Shown one piece after another: positions 1-7,107 of a stretch of 64,000 nt of DNA; positions within the stretch are counted from its first letter, which is position 1; the number at the start of each line of letters is the position of its first letter. The DNA comes from Perlabentimonas sp041656735 (GTDB taxonomy: Bacteria; Bacteroidota; Bacteroidia; Bacteroidales; Tenuifilaceae). The stretch is taken from contig JBBACY010000014.1 of assembly GCA_041656735.1 (NCBI GenBank), positions 11,279 through 75,278 of the forward strand. The letters run 5' to 3'. The notes beneath the pieces are model-generated. The model was not told where the DNA came from. It ran no database searches and saw only the letters and a list, made by a program, of their open reading frames with translations. The position numbers and the translations under genes are program-made.

Positions 1-443
1 TCGTGGGTTCGTGCAAATTTTGTGGTTGCGGATTTTATGCCGCCCACAATATGTGATAATCTGCCGCATTGATTGGCAATTGTTTTCATGTCATCTAATG
101 AGGCGCGGCATGCCACGTCTTTACATGCCTCTTGAGACGCCCCGTGGGACGACTGTACGGCAGGTGGTACGGCAGGAGATACGGAGATGATGGTATGGAA
201 ATGATTTGGCATTACTACAAACAATGGTATTTCAGCATCTTTATGCGTATGTGCCTGTTCTATACTATTGACTAAATATTGCCCCACAACGGAGTATTGC
301 ATTTTGCCATTTTCTATTTTACCAAAATAGTGTTTCATATCGTCAGTACAAACGGTAATAAAATATAACCCGCCGTTATATTCGTGCCAGCTGGCTCGTG
401 CTGTTTGTATGCGATAACGGTTGCGGAATTTCTTAGTTTCCAT
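1..443 (-). CDS. REP-associated tyrosine transposase (RAYT, Y1/HUH family), 3' part outside the window
   Basis: I translated this by hand from the ATG at 441-443 (minus strand); it stays open for 147 codons to the window edge. It begins METKKFRNRYRIQTARASW and carries the family motif VVMPNHFHTI with the HUH histidines at residues 81 and 83. The segment SHIVGGIKSATTKFAR matches the helix that precedes the catalytic tyrosine in RAYTs; the tyrosine itself lies beyond base 1. RAYTs are single-copy relatives of IS200/IS605 transposases that act on REP palindromes. Residues about 97-103 (QSSHGAS) are encoded by a REP-like palindrome inserted in frame. More copies of the same palindrome lie at 563-640 and 4755-4858, which supports the assignment. 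Whether the gene is intact beyond the edge cannot be seen. Confidence 0.85.
   Translation of the reverse strand, partial: METKKFRNRYRIQTARASWHEYNGGLYFITVCTDDMKHYFGKIENGKMQYSVVGQYLVNSIEQAHTHKDAEIPLFVVMPNHFHTIISVSPAVPPAVQSSHGASQEACKDVACRASLDDMKTIANQCGRLSHIVGGIKSATTKFARTH
134..152. repeat. REP-like palindrome inside the RAYT gene
   Basis: The bases GAGACGCCCCGTGGGACGA form an imperfect palindrome (GACGYCCC facing GGGRCGTC). The same motif recurs at 563-640 and 4755-4858. It falls in the variable stretch of the RAYT between the HUH motif and the C-terminal helix and keeps the reading frame. Confidence 0.6.
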
Positions 444-562
444 GGGTTCAGCATTTCGTACCACAGTGTTTTTTGGTTCGTAGGCGGCAACGCAGCATTG
501 GTACGTTAGCAAATTTAATCATTAATTTCGAACTGTTAATAATTTGTGATTTATAAAACGTA

Positions 563-640
563 GGACGCCCCTTGGGCATTAAGGTTTTGAGACGCGCCTT
601 GGGCATTAATGTTTTGAGACGCCCCTTGGGACGTCTCTAC
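563..640. repeat. REP-like array, three units
   Basis: Three tandem units, each starting GACGCC or GACGCG and running through CTTGGG, are joined by TTAAnGTTTTGA spacers. The last unit has the fuller form GACGCCCCTTGGG followed by ACGTCTCTAC. The array fills the space between the tolC-like stop codon (646) and the transposase start (443), so it also lies at the 3' end of the efflux operon. The bases between 444 and 562 show nothing else I can name. Confidence 0.65.
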
Positions 641-645
641 AACGG

Positions 646-2121
646 TTACCTGTTTATCAATGATTCAAATTCGGCATCAATATTCGTTTGCTTGCTAAAA
701 TCGTACAATGTTAGGCTGCGAATTTGGTACATATAGTACCAGTAGAGATGCATCTCGGATACAAATTTACCACGCGCATTGTCTTTTGAGAGTTGGGCAT
801 CATTTAAATCCAGCGTATTTATTTTGCCAATCATAAACGATTCTACTGAGGTACTGTATCTCCTTTGTGCTATCTCATCGGCTTCTTTTGCTATGCTAAA
901 TTGCTCAGCCTGATTGTTGTATTGCTCCACCAACAAGAAAATATTCTGATTAAAATCCATCTGTTCCTGTTTCAACCGCAGTGATACAACTTCCCTATTT
1001 GATTGGGCTACTTTTACTCGGCCCTTTCGCTTACCCCAATCCAGAATGGGTATTTTAAGGCCAAACTGTACCACTTGGTAATCCATCAAATCGCGATAAG
1101 TGTCTTTAAATCTTTGGTCCTGTCCAGTGTAACCCACAGAAGCATACAGGTTTATTTGACGCTGGTCCCCTTTAGCCCGTGCTACCTCGAAATCGGCCTC
1201 CAGCTGGCGGCGGCGAATATTTTGTGCAAACGGATTATTGTCTTGTGCTTTCGTTAGCACATCATTGTAAGCAATGTTGGGGTATTCCGTCATTTCGGGA
1301 ATGACTGCATCAATGGTATCGCTTTCACTTAATCCTAAAAAGGAACGCAGTTGAAACATGGCAGCATTCAGGCCCGATTGCTCTTTTGTAACGCTTGAAG
1401 TTGCTTTTAAAACAGAAAGTTTAAGCTGCAATAGCTCATTTTCAGATATCTGTCCCATTCCTCGTCGTGCTTGAGCAATATCGTAAATGCGGTCAGCATT
1501 TTTCTTGTTTTGGTTTGCAATGTTCAGGTTTTCCTTTGCCAGCAACAGCTGAAAGTAATAGGTAATTGTTCGCAGGGTAACCCTCTCTACATCTTCTAAA
1601 TAAGCAGCCTTTGCCTCGTTGTAGCGTATGGGCTCAATGCGCTGTTGCCATTTTATATTATTTACCCCAAAAATGGGCTGCGAGAGGGTTACCCCAAAAG
1701 GTACACTCATATAGTATTTATTGGCACCGCTGGTGTTCAACGGGTCGATAAACTGTAGCGATGAATTAACTGATAGTTTACCTCCTGTGAACCCAATATT
1801 CTGGTCGATAGAAATATCGCCCATCATTTGCAAGGAGTTGTTGCGCACGTACTTATATGTACCGTCTTCGCTCTGATACAGGTTATAACTCCTGCTATAA
1901 TCGGGCAGTACCGCATTGAAATTTACTTCGGGAAGCAGCTCGGCCTGATAGGTACGGTATTCCCAATACGAGGTTTTTAGCTCGTTGAGCGCCACGGCAG
2001 CATCCACCGATTGTAGACGAGCCATTTCTATGGCCTGGGGAAGCGTGAGCGTTTGTTGTGCCGACGCAGTCGTTGCCAAAGTGAGGATAAATAAGAAGTG
2101 TAAAAAAAGTGATTTATTCAT
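646..2121 (-). CDS. TolC-family outer membrane efflux protein
   Basis: The 491-residue protein has a signal peptide ending ATTASA (residues 16-21) and then TLTLPQAIEMARLQS, the usual start of the first OEP repeat. The second half opens with ADFEVARAKGDQRQINLYASVGY and PILDWGKRKGRVKVAQ, the hallmark second OEP repeat with its long periplasmic helices. It would form the trimeric outer-membrane exit duct of the efflux system encoded upstream. It is the last gene of a five-gene minus-strand operon (membrane-fusion protein, ATPase, two permeases, duct); the gap from the preceding permease is 77 bases and holds a small heptamer repeat. Length is normal for the family. The substrate is unknown. Confidence 0.9.
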   Translation of the reverse strand: MNKSLFLHFLFILTLATTASAQQTLTLPQAIEMARLQSVDAAVALNELKTSYWEYRTYQAELLPEVNFNAVLPDYSRSYNLYQSEDGTYKYVRNNSLQMMGDISIDQNIGFTGGKLSVNSSLQFIDPLNTSGANKYYMSVPFGVTLSQPIFGVNNIKWQQRIEPIRYNEAKAAYLEDVERVTLRTITYYFQLLLAKENLNIANQNKKNADRIYDIAQARRGMGQISENELLQLKLSVLKATSSVTKEQSGLNAAMFQLRSFLGLSESDTIDAVIPEMTEYPNIAYNDVLTKAQDNNPFAQNIRRRQLEADFEVARAKGDQRQINLYASVGYTGQDQRFKDTYRDLMDYQVVQFGLKIPILDWGKRKGRVKVAQSNREVVSLRLKQEQMDFNQNIFLLVEQYNNQAEQFSIAKEADEIAQRRYSTSVESFMIGKINTLDLNDAQLSKDNARGKFVSEMHLYWYYMYQIRSLTLYDFSKQTNIDAEFESLINR

Positions 2122-2143
2122 TGTTTGTTTTGTTTAATAGGTG

Positions 2144-2171
2144 TTGGCTTTTGGCTTTTGGCTGTTAGCTT
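2144..2171. repeat. Four tandem heptamers (TTGGCTT family)
   Basis: Four consecutive seven-base units read TTGGCTT, TTGGCTT, TTGGCTG and TTAGCTT. They lie between the second permease gene and the tolC-like gene inside the operon. The reverse complement of the same heptamer family occurs at 63355-63390, 63418-63460 and 63762-63795, so this is a dispersed repeat type of this genome. Confidence 0.6.
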
Positions 2172-2198
2172 TACCACGCTCGTGCACTTTTACAAAGA

Positions 2199-3392
2199 CT
2201 ACTCGTCTCTTAACGCATCAACGGGGTGAGTTTTAGATGCTCGGTGGGCGGGAATCCATGCGCTTAATCCTACGATGAGGGCTAATAAAACATACGTTAT
2301 ACAGCTGGTAATAAGAAAGCGCAGCCATTTATTGTCGGTGATATAGCCGCTGTCTGTCACTTGCTGGCCCAAGGTTTGAATCAGATCTGCCTGTAAGACC
2401 CCTATATTGATAAAAAGTGCAGGAATTGCCGCCAACGTAAGAATCAATATGGCTTCGGTGATATACTGATTTTGAATTTGTCGATGACTACTACCCAACG
2501 CCAATCGCAACCCGATTTCGCTTCGTCGTGTTTGATTACGAAACCAAAACGTACCAATAACGCCCAGAGCAATATTTAAAAGGAAGAAAATCATTATCCC
2601 ATTTCTCAGTCGAATATCCTTAGTTATTCCCTCTGCAAATTCCTGTTCACGCTGTATATCGCCATAAGGCTTTATATCGGCAGTTACATCGTGTTTAAAT
2701 TGTTCTATGGAAAAATTATCGCCCGTACGAATGGATATTTCTGGTGATGACATCGACATTTTGGCGATTTTATTTGGATAGAAAATTACATTGCCAGGCT
2801 GGTAATAAGCGTAACGTTTCTGGTTTTCGATAATATCGGTAATGCGGTACGGATTTTTTCCTAAAAAAACAGTTTTACCAATGGCACCTTCTTTGCCAAA
2901 CAACGAAGTTGCTAAGTTTTGAGAAACAACTACCGTATTGAAATCAGAAAAATCTAATCGAGCCAATTTTTCGGTATTAACAGAACGTACCTTAAATACA
3001 TTAAAATAGCCGTTTGAGGCTATCCCTTTATACTGAGCATGATAACTGTCTGCGGTTGAGTCGCTTTGTATTGTTCCGCCGTTATATGAACCGCTGAAAG
3101 GCGAAACACTCCAAGACGATGTTACAAAAATATGCTGCACACCCTGAAAGTGTTTGATTTTATTATAAAAACGGTCGAAATCTGCGCGAGTACTGTCATT
3201 TACATTATTTCCGTATGTTACCTGAAAGGTATTCGATATATCGTATCCGTTGGGAATCATCCTATTGTGAGCCATTACAAAAGAATAATCTACAATATAC
3301 CATGCAAGCACAAAAACGATTAATAATTCACTTAAAATCCATCCATTACGACGGCGTTGTGTCCAAATTTGTTTTAATATATGGCGTATCAT
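2199..3392 (-). CDS. ABC transporter permease, MacB/FtsX type
   Basis: The 397-residue membrane protein has one N-terminal transmembrane segment (about 16-38), a large periplasmic MacB-like domain (about 40-265) and a C-terminal FtsX block of three transmembrane helices. That block includes RNQTRRSEIGLRLALGSS, the cytoplasmic coupling signature next to the first FtsX helix, and the protein ends WIPAHRASKTHPVDALRDE, the typical MacB-type tail. It would pair with the neighbouring permease as a heterodimer driven by the ATPase at 4859-5533, working by mechanotransmission rather than classic substrate passage. The gene starts 12 bases after the upstream permease stops. Confidence 0.88.
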   Translation of the reverse strand: MIRHILKQIWTQRRRNGWILSELLIVFVLAWYIVDYSFVMAHNRMIPNGYDISNTFQVTYGNNVNDSTRADFDRFYNKIKHFQGVQHIFVTSSWSVSPFSGSYNGGTIQSDSTADSYHAQYKGIASNGYFNVFKVRSVNTEKLARLDFSDFNTVVVSQNLATSLFGKEGAIGKTVFLGKNPYRITDIIENQKRYAYYQPGNVIFYPNKIAKMSMSSPEISIRTGDNFSIEQFKHDVTADIKPYGDIQREQEFAEGITKDIRLRNGIMIFFLLNIALGVIGTFWFRNQTRRSEIGLRLALGSSHRQIQNQYITEAILILTLAAIPALFINIGVLQADLIQTLGQQVTDSGYITDNKWLRFLITSCITYVLLALIVGLSAWIPAHRASKTHPVDALRDE

Positions 3393-3404
3393 TATAGTAT
3401 CTTT

Positions 3405-4721
3405 TTAGTTTGAATAGTTTTCGTTTAACGAATCGGTTATTTTCATTCTTGTAAACCGATAAGCCGGAATAATAGCTGATAAAATGTTGATGACCATAGC
3501 ACCCATTATTGTCCAAAAGAAAACCGTAAAATTGATAAGCATACCTGGAGTTACGCCAAAGGCATTACTGGTAATAACCTGTGTGTCTGACGATAGAAGT
3601 GTAAACCCTTCGAGGAACATATCACTGAAAACTGAAACCAGCAAATATGAAACTAACAATCCCACAGCCGCTCCCATCAGCGTAAGTATAAAGTTTTCGA
3701 TAAGAACTTGATTTAATAAGGTTCTGCTAGGCGCACCAAAGGCTTTACGTACACCCATTTCGGCCAAGCGTTTTTCCATACGACCACTGTTCAATCCTGA
3801 TAAATTAATGGCAGGAACTAACAGAAAAACAAGTAAAACGACAGCAAATTTTAGTAGCATATCATTAATTTTCAATGGTCTATTCCCCATGCGGAAAGAT
3901 TTCGCCAATACCTTGTCGGGTTGTCCCAGTAAATCTATATTCTGTGTAAGATTAGCGGTGTAACGTTGCATATTGGTATCGATTTCATCGGAAACCTTTT
4001 TGGCGTCGCGAGAGTTTTTTAGCAAAATGGCAACCGACAGGTAACCCAGAATATCATCTTCGGCAAATGTTTGGGTATGGTCTTTATGAAGTGTGTAAGG
4101 GAGCCAGATATGCGCAAAAGATTCCGACAACAAGTAGGAAGCATCTTTAACTACACCGCTTACCCGATACTCTTTGCCATTCATCATAAAATGATTCCCA
4201 ACAGCTTGACCATCGGGGAAAAGGAAAAGTGAAAGGCTCTCGGTGATTACGGCAGAGGGAATGGCTGAATCAAAATCTTCCTGCGAAAAAGGCTTTCCCT
4301 GTAAAAAACGAAATTGATATACTTTCCAGTAGTTATGGTCGGAATATTTTACATACACCGATTTAGTACCACTGCCCCCCACAGCATGTATTCTATTGCT
4401 TTCCTTATAAGTAAACAATGTTGCCGTTACCGCCGCTGGCGTTTGAAGATTATAGAAACAACTTTTTACTGTTTGCAACGATAAAAATGAGCTTGCGTTG
4501 GAACCGTCGGTTGTATCTTTGGGTGTTACTTGCGCAGACCTCACAAATAATAACTTGTTACGTTCCAACTCGGGATAGATATTTCCCGTTTTCAGGTAAA
4601 GGAAGATAGCCATTACCATTACCATCGAAATTCCCAAAGCCGTTCCGGCAATATAGATACCACTGAAAAGCTTGTTTTGCTTTATCAGTTGCCAGGCTTG
4701 TTTGAAATATTGTTTTATCAT
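3405..4721 (-). CDS. ABC transporter permease, MacB/FtsX type
   Basis: The 438-residue protein has the same architecture as the downstream permease: an N-terminal helix around 20-43, a periplasmic MacB core domain (about 45-285) and a C-terminal FtsX unit with GRMEKRLAEMGVRKAFGAP as coupling motif and IPAYRFTRMKITDSLNEN as tail. The two permeases differ clearly in sequence, so a heterodimer is more likely than a recent duplication. It is separated from the ATPase gene by a 137-base gap that contains a REP-like array, which may uncouple or stabilise the transcript there. Confidence 0.88.
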   Translation of the reverse strand: MIKQYFKQAWQLIKQNKLFSGIYIAGTALGISMVMVMAIFLYLKTGNIYPELERNKLLFVRSAQVTPKDTTDGSNASSFLSLQTVKSCFYNLQTPAAVTATLFTYKESNRIHAVGGSGTKSVYVKYSDHNYWKVYQFRFLQGKPFSQEDFDSAIPSAVITESLSLFLFPDGQAVGNHFMMNGKEYRVSGVVKDASYLLSESFAHIWLPYTLHKDHTQTFAEDDILGYLSVAILLKNSRDAKKVSDEIDTNMQRYTANLTQNIDLLGQPDKVLAKSFRMGNRPLKINDMLLKFAVVLLVFLLVPAINLSGLNSGRMEKRLAEMGVRKAFGAPSRTLLNQVLIENFILTLMGAAVGLLVSYLLVSVFSDMFLEGFTLLSSDTQVITSNAFGVTPGMLINFTVFFWTIMGAMVINILSAIIPAYRFTRMKITDSLNENYSN

Positions 4722-4754
4722 TTTGTTGTTGTTTTAGATAAACGCCCTCTACGT

Positions 4755-4858
4755 TGGGCGCACTGTGGGACGTTTTTATATTGGACGTACTGTGGGACGT
4801 TTTTATATTGGACACCCGTGGGACGTTTTTACATTGGACGCCCCGTGGGACGTCTCTA
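4755..4858. repeat. REP-like array, four units, within the efflux operon
   Basis: Four units of roughly 27 bases share the core TGTGGGACGTTTTTATATTGG or close variants; the last is GACGCCCCGTGGGACGTC followed by TCTACT. This is the same palindrome family found in and next to the RAYT at the window start. The array occupies nearly all of the gap between the ATPase and first permease genes and ends exactly at the ATPase stop codon. Confidence 0.7.
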
Positions 4859-5533
4859 CTATGAAATCTGTCTACCATCCAAAAACCGAATGGTGCGACC
4901 TGTTTCTTTCGCCATATTCTCATCGTGGGTAACCATTACGATGGTGCGGCCATCCTCTTGATTTAGTTTGTGCAATAACTCCATCACCTCAGCGCCCATT
5001 TTAGAATCTAAGTTACCCGTAGGCTCATCGGCAAGTATGATGGACGGGTTACCTACAATTGCACGGGCAATTGCCACACGCTGACATTGACCACCCGACA
5101 ACTGCGAAGGGAAGTGGCGCATACGGTGCGATAGTCCTACTTTCTTTAGTACCTCTTCGGCTAATTTTCTGCGTTCCGTTGCCGATACCTTGCGGTATAG
5201 GAGAGGCAGTTCCACATTATCTAGCACATTAAGCGAATTGATGAGGTGGAAACTTTGAAATACGAAGCCCAGGTTCTCATTACGGAACTTGGCCAGTTCT
5301 TTATCTTTCATAGTTATGGTCTCTTTGCCATTTAGCATCACTTTGCCAGATGTAGGAGCATCCAACAGTCCCATTACATTGAGCAACGTGGATTTGCCAC
5401 AGCCCGAAGGTCCCATTACTGCTACGAACTCCCCTTTTTGTACATTAAGGTTCACATTTTCTAATGCTACGGTCTCTATCTCTTCTGTGCGATAAATTTT
5501 ATCGACTTGTTTTAGTTGAATCATTGGGTTCAT
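4859..5533 (-). CDS. ABC transporter ATP-binding protein, LolD/MacB type
   Basis: The 224-residue nucleotide-binding domain has Walker A GPSGCGKST at 41-49, the Q-loop glutamine at 93, signature LSGGQ at 145-149, Walker B ILADE at 166-170 and the H-loop MVTHD near 200. The signature is followed by CQR where most members have QQR. FHLINSLNVLDNV and DEPTGNLDS are typical of the LolD/MacB/FtsE branch. It energises the two FtsX permeases. Methionine 4 is an alternative start; neither start has a clear ribosome-binding site. The gap to the membrane-fusion gene upstream is 16 bases. Confidence 0.92.
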   Translation of the reverse strand: MNPMIQLKQVDKIYRTEEIETVALENVNLNVQKGEFVAVMGPSGCGKSTLLNVMGLLDAPTSGKVMLNGKETITMKDKELAKFRNENLGFVFQSFHLINSLNVLDNVELPLLYRKVSATERRKLAEEVLKKVGLSHRMRHFPSQLSGGQCQRVAIARAIVGNPSIILADEPTGNLDSKMGAEVMELLHKLNQEDGRTIVMVTHDENMAKETGRTIRFLDGRQIS

Positions 5534-5549
5534 GTTATTGTATGAGTTT

Positions 5550-6797
5550 TTATTCTGACACTTTCAATTTACTCTTATTCCTGTATTGCGACATATCCGA
5601 TACCACCACCCTATCATTGGGTTGCAAGCCAGAAATCACCTCTACGTACTCGTAGTTGCTTTCGCCCAGTTGTATTTTTCGTTTGATGAGTGTTGAACCA
5701 TCCAACACAAATAGTTCATATGAGCCTTTACCGCTGTAGTAGGGGCCATTGGCAATGCGCATTACGTCTTGTTTAATGGCATTCATTACATACACATCAG
5801 TTTTTAGGCCAGAACGCAAACGGGCGTTGTCATCTTCATCTAGCTGTACGGTAAATTGGATGATGCCATTTTTAGATAACGGCGTCACGCTGCTTACCAC
5901 TCCCGTGAGCTCGTCTCTGCCAATGCGTACCACTGTTTTGTTTCCTGTGGAAATGCGGTCGCCATAGCTATCGGCAATTTCGCCATCCACACGGAAGTGC
6001 GACAAATCGGAAATGATGGCTACTTGCGTCCCCTGTGGCACACGCACACCCACTTGGTTATTGATATAGGTAAGGGTGGCTTTTCGGGGAGAACGTATTT
6101 GTGCATCGTCCAATATGCGGCGGGTTTCGGCAAGCGATTTGCGGAAAATCTCAAGCTCAAGTTCCTGCACCTTCAATTCGGATTCGGTTACCCGCTTATC
6201 GTTCTCAAACTTCTTTTTCGATTGTTCTTGCTCCAGCTTCGCCACGTTGTAACTCAACTCCACCTCACGCACCCTATCGGTAGTTCCGGCGCCAATACTG
6301 TCGAGGTATCTTTCGTTGCGCAGCTCCACCTCCATTTTATCAATCTTCATATCGTTTACCTTCAGCTGCATCTCCATATTACTCAGTGTACTACTGTTTA
6401 TTACGTGTTGTTGCTCCATTCGATATTGGCGCATCTTTAACTCGTCCAGCATTTTGTGGTAATCGTTTTCAATGGTTTGTAGGTCCAGCTTCAGCAAGGG
6501 TGTTCCAACATCCACCGAGTCGCCCGCCTTTTTATATACTTCCACAATTCTGCTCTCGATGGGCGTATTGATAATCTCTTCAAATGCAGGAACCACCTTA
6601 CCCGATGCGCTTACCGAAACCTCAATTGTACCGCTATCCACAGTGGAGAGATGAATATTTTTGAGTGATATGCTGTCGCGTAGCAACGAGATAATAAAGA
6701 CTATAGCTACAATGGAAGTCACAACAATAGCGCCTGTCTTTATGAATTTATTACGCTTCTCTTTTTGTAAAACCTCTTTTGGTATTTTTCTGTCCAT
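5550..6797 (-). CDS. HlyD/MacA-type periplasmic membrane-fusion protein
   Basis: The 415-residue protein has a short cytoplasmic N-terminus, one transmembrane helix (about 21-40), a biotinyl-lipoyl half around 60-105 (VPAFEEIINTPIESRIVEVY, then GDSVDVGTPLLKLD), a long coiled-coil hairpin (about 110-230), the second lipoyl half (IRSPRKATLTYINNQVGV) and beta-barrel and membrane-proximal domains, with GLQPNDRVVVSDMSQY near the end. It bridges the FtsX permeases to the TolC-like duct. It is the first gene of the operon and has a sigma-54-type promoter directly upstream. Confidence 0.9.
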   Translation of the reverse strand: MDRKIPKEVLQKEKRNKFIKTGAIVVTSIVAIVFIISLLRDSISLKNIHLSTVDSGTIEVSVSASGKVVPAFEEIINTPIESRIVEVYKKAGDSVDVGTPLLKLDLQTIENDYHKMLDELKMRQYRMEQQHVINSSTLSNMEMQLKVNDMKIDKMEVELRNERYLDSIGAGTTDRVREVELSYNVAKLEQEQSKKKFENDKRVTESELKVQELELEIFRKSLAETRRILDDAQIRSPRKATLTYINNQVGVRVPQGTQVAIISDLSHFRVDGEIADSYGDRISTGNKTVVRIGRDELTGVVSSVTPLSKNGIIQFTVQLDEDDNARLRSGLKTDVYVMNAIKQDVMRIANGPYYSGKGSYELFVLDGSTLIKRKIQLGESNYEYVEVISGLQPNDRVVVSDMSQYRNKSKLKVSE

Positions 6798-6821
6798 TTT
6801 AATTTTCTTTAGCCTGTGAAA

Positions 6822-6837
6822 GGCAAAGCGTGTACCA
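6822..6837 (-). promoter_or_regulatory. Sigma-54 (-24/-12) promoter of the efflux operon
   Basis: Read on the minus strand the bases are TGGTACACGCTTTGCC. This fits the RpoN consensus TGGCAC-N5-TTGCW with GG-N10-GC spacing exactly kept. Transcription would start near 6810, about 13 bases before the ATG at 6797. In Bacteroidota, efflux operons of this kind are often driven by RpoN and an NtrC-family activator; no such activator is encoded in this window. Confidence 0.7.
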
Positions 6838-6875
6838 CAATCGCATACGACTGATAATCAAGGATAATTAAAACC

Positions 6876-6921
6876 TAAAGTGTCCATTATCAAAATAAAG
6901 TGTCCATTACTGGACACTTTA
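6876..6921. promoter_or_regulatory. Palindrome plus extra half-site, likely activator binding site
   Basis: TAAAGTGTCCA (6896-6906) and its exact inverse (6911-6921) are separated by four bases, a perfect 11-base-arm palindrome. A further direct copy of TAAAGTGTCCA lies at 6876-6886. The site is about 60-90 bases upstream of the sigma-54 box, a normal position for an enhancer-binding protein. It could also influence the divergent gene at 7108, although that start is farther away. Confidence 0.6.
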
Positions 6922-6996
6922 CAGGAGTGTTTTAAACAACTACCATAAATCAGGTATTTTGTGGGCTGCTGCACATCCCTTTGTCATATCATAAAA

Positions 6997-7062
6997 AGTT
7001 TTATCACTAAAAGTTTGACTTCTTATAAAACTTATCACTAAATTGCAGGGTAAATCGATTTA
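6997..7062 (+). promoter_or_regulatory. Putative promoter and LacI-type operator before the glycan operon
   Basis: TAAATCGATTTA at 7051-7062 is a perfect 12-base palindrome with a central CG, the form expected for LacI-family operators, and the operon encodes a LacI-family protein. Upstream, TTATCACTAAA occurs twice (7001-7011 and 7032-7042) with a 31-base period. AAGTTTTAT (6997-7005) and ATAAAACTT (7025-7033) form an inverted pair. A TTTG at 7014-7017 followed about 20 bases later by TAAATTG could be the -33/-7 boxes, placing the operator over the transcription start. This is inference from layout. Confidence 0.45.
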
Positions 7063-7107
7063 GATTAGTGGTTACAAATAACTAACAAACCCTAAAACAC
7101 TGCAAAA

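Noticed and set aside
4558..4923. Minus-strand 121-codon open frame across the ATPase/permease gap
   Set aside because: It overlaps two well-supported genes and its repeated residues come from the REP-like array.
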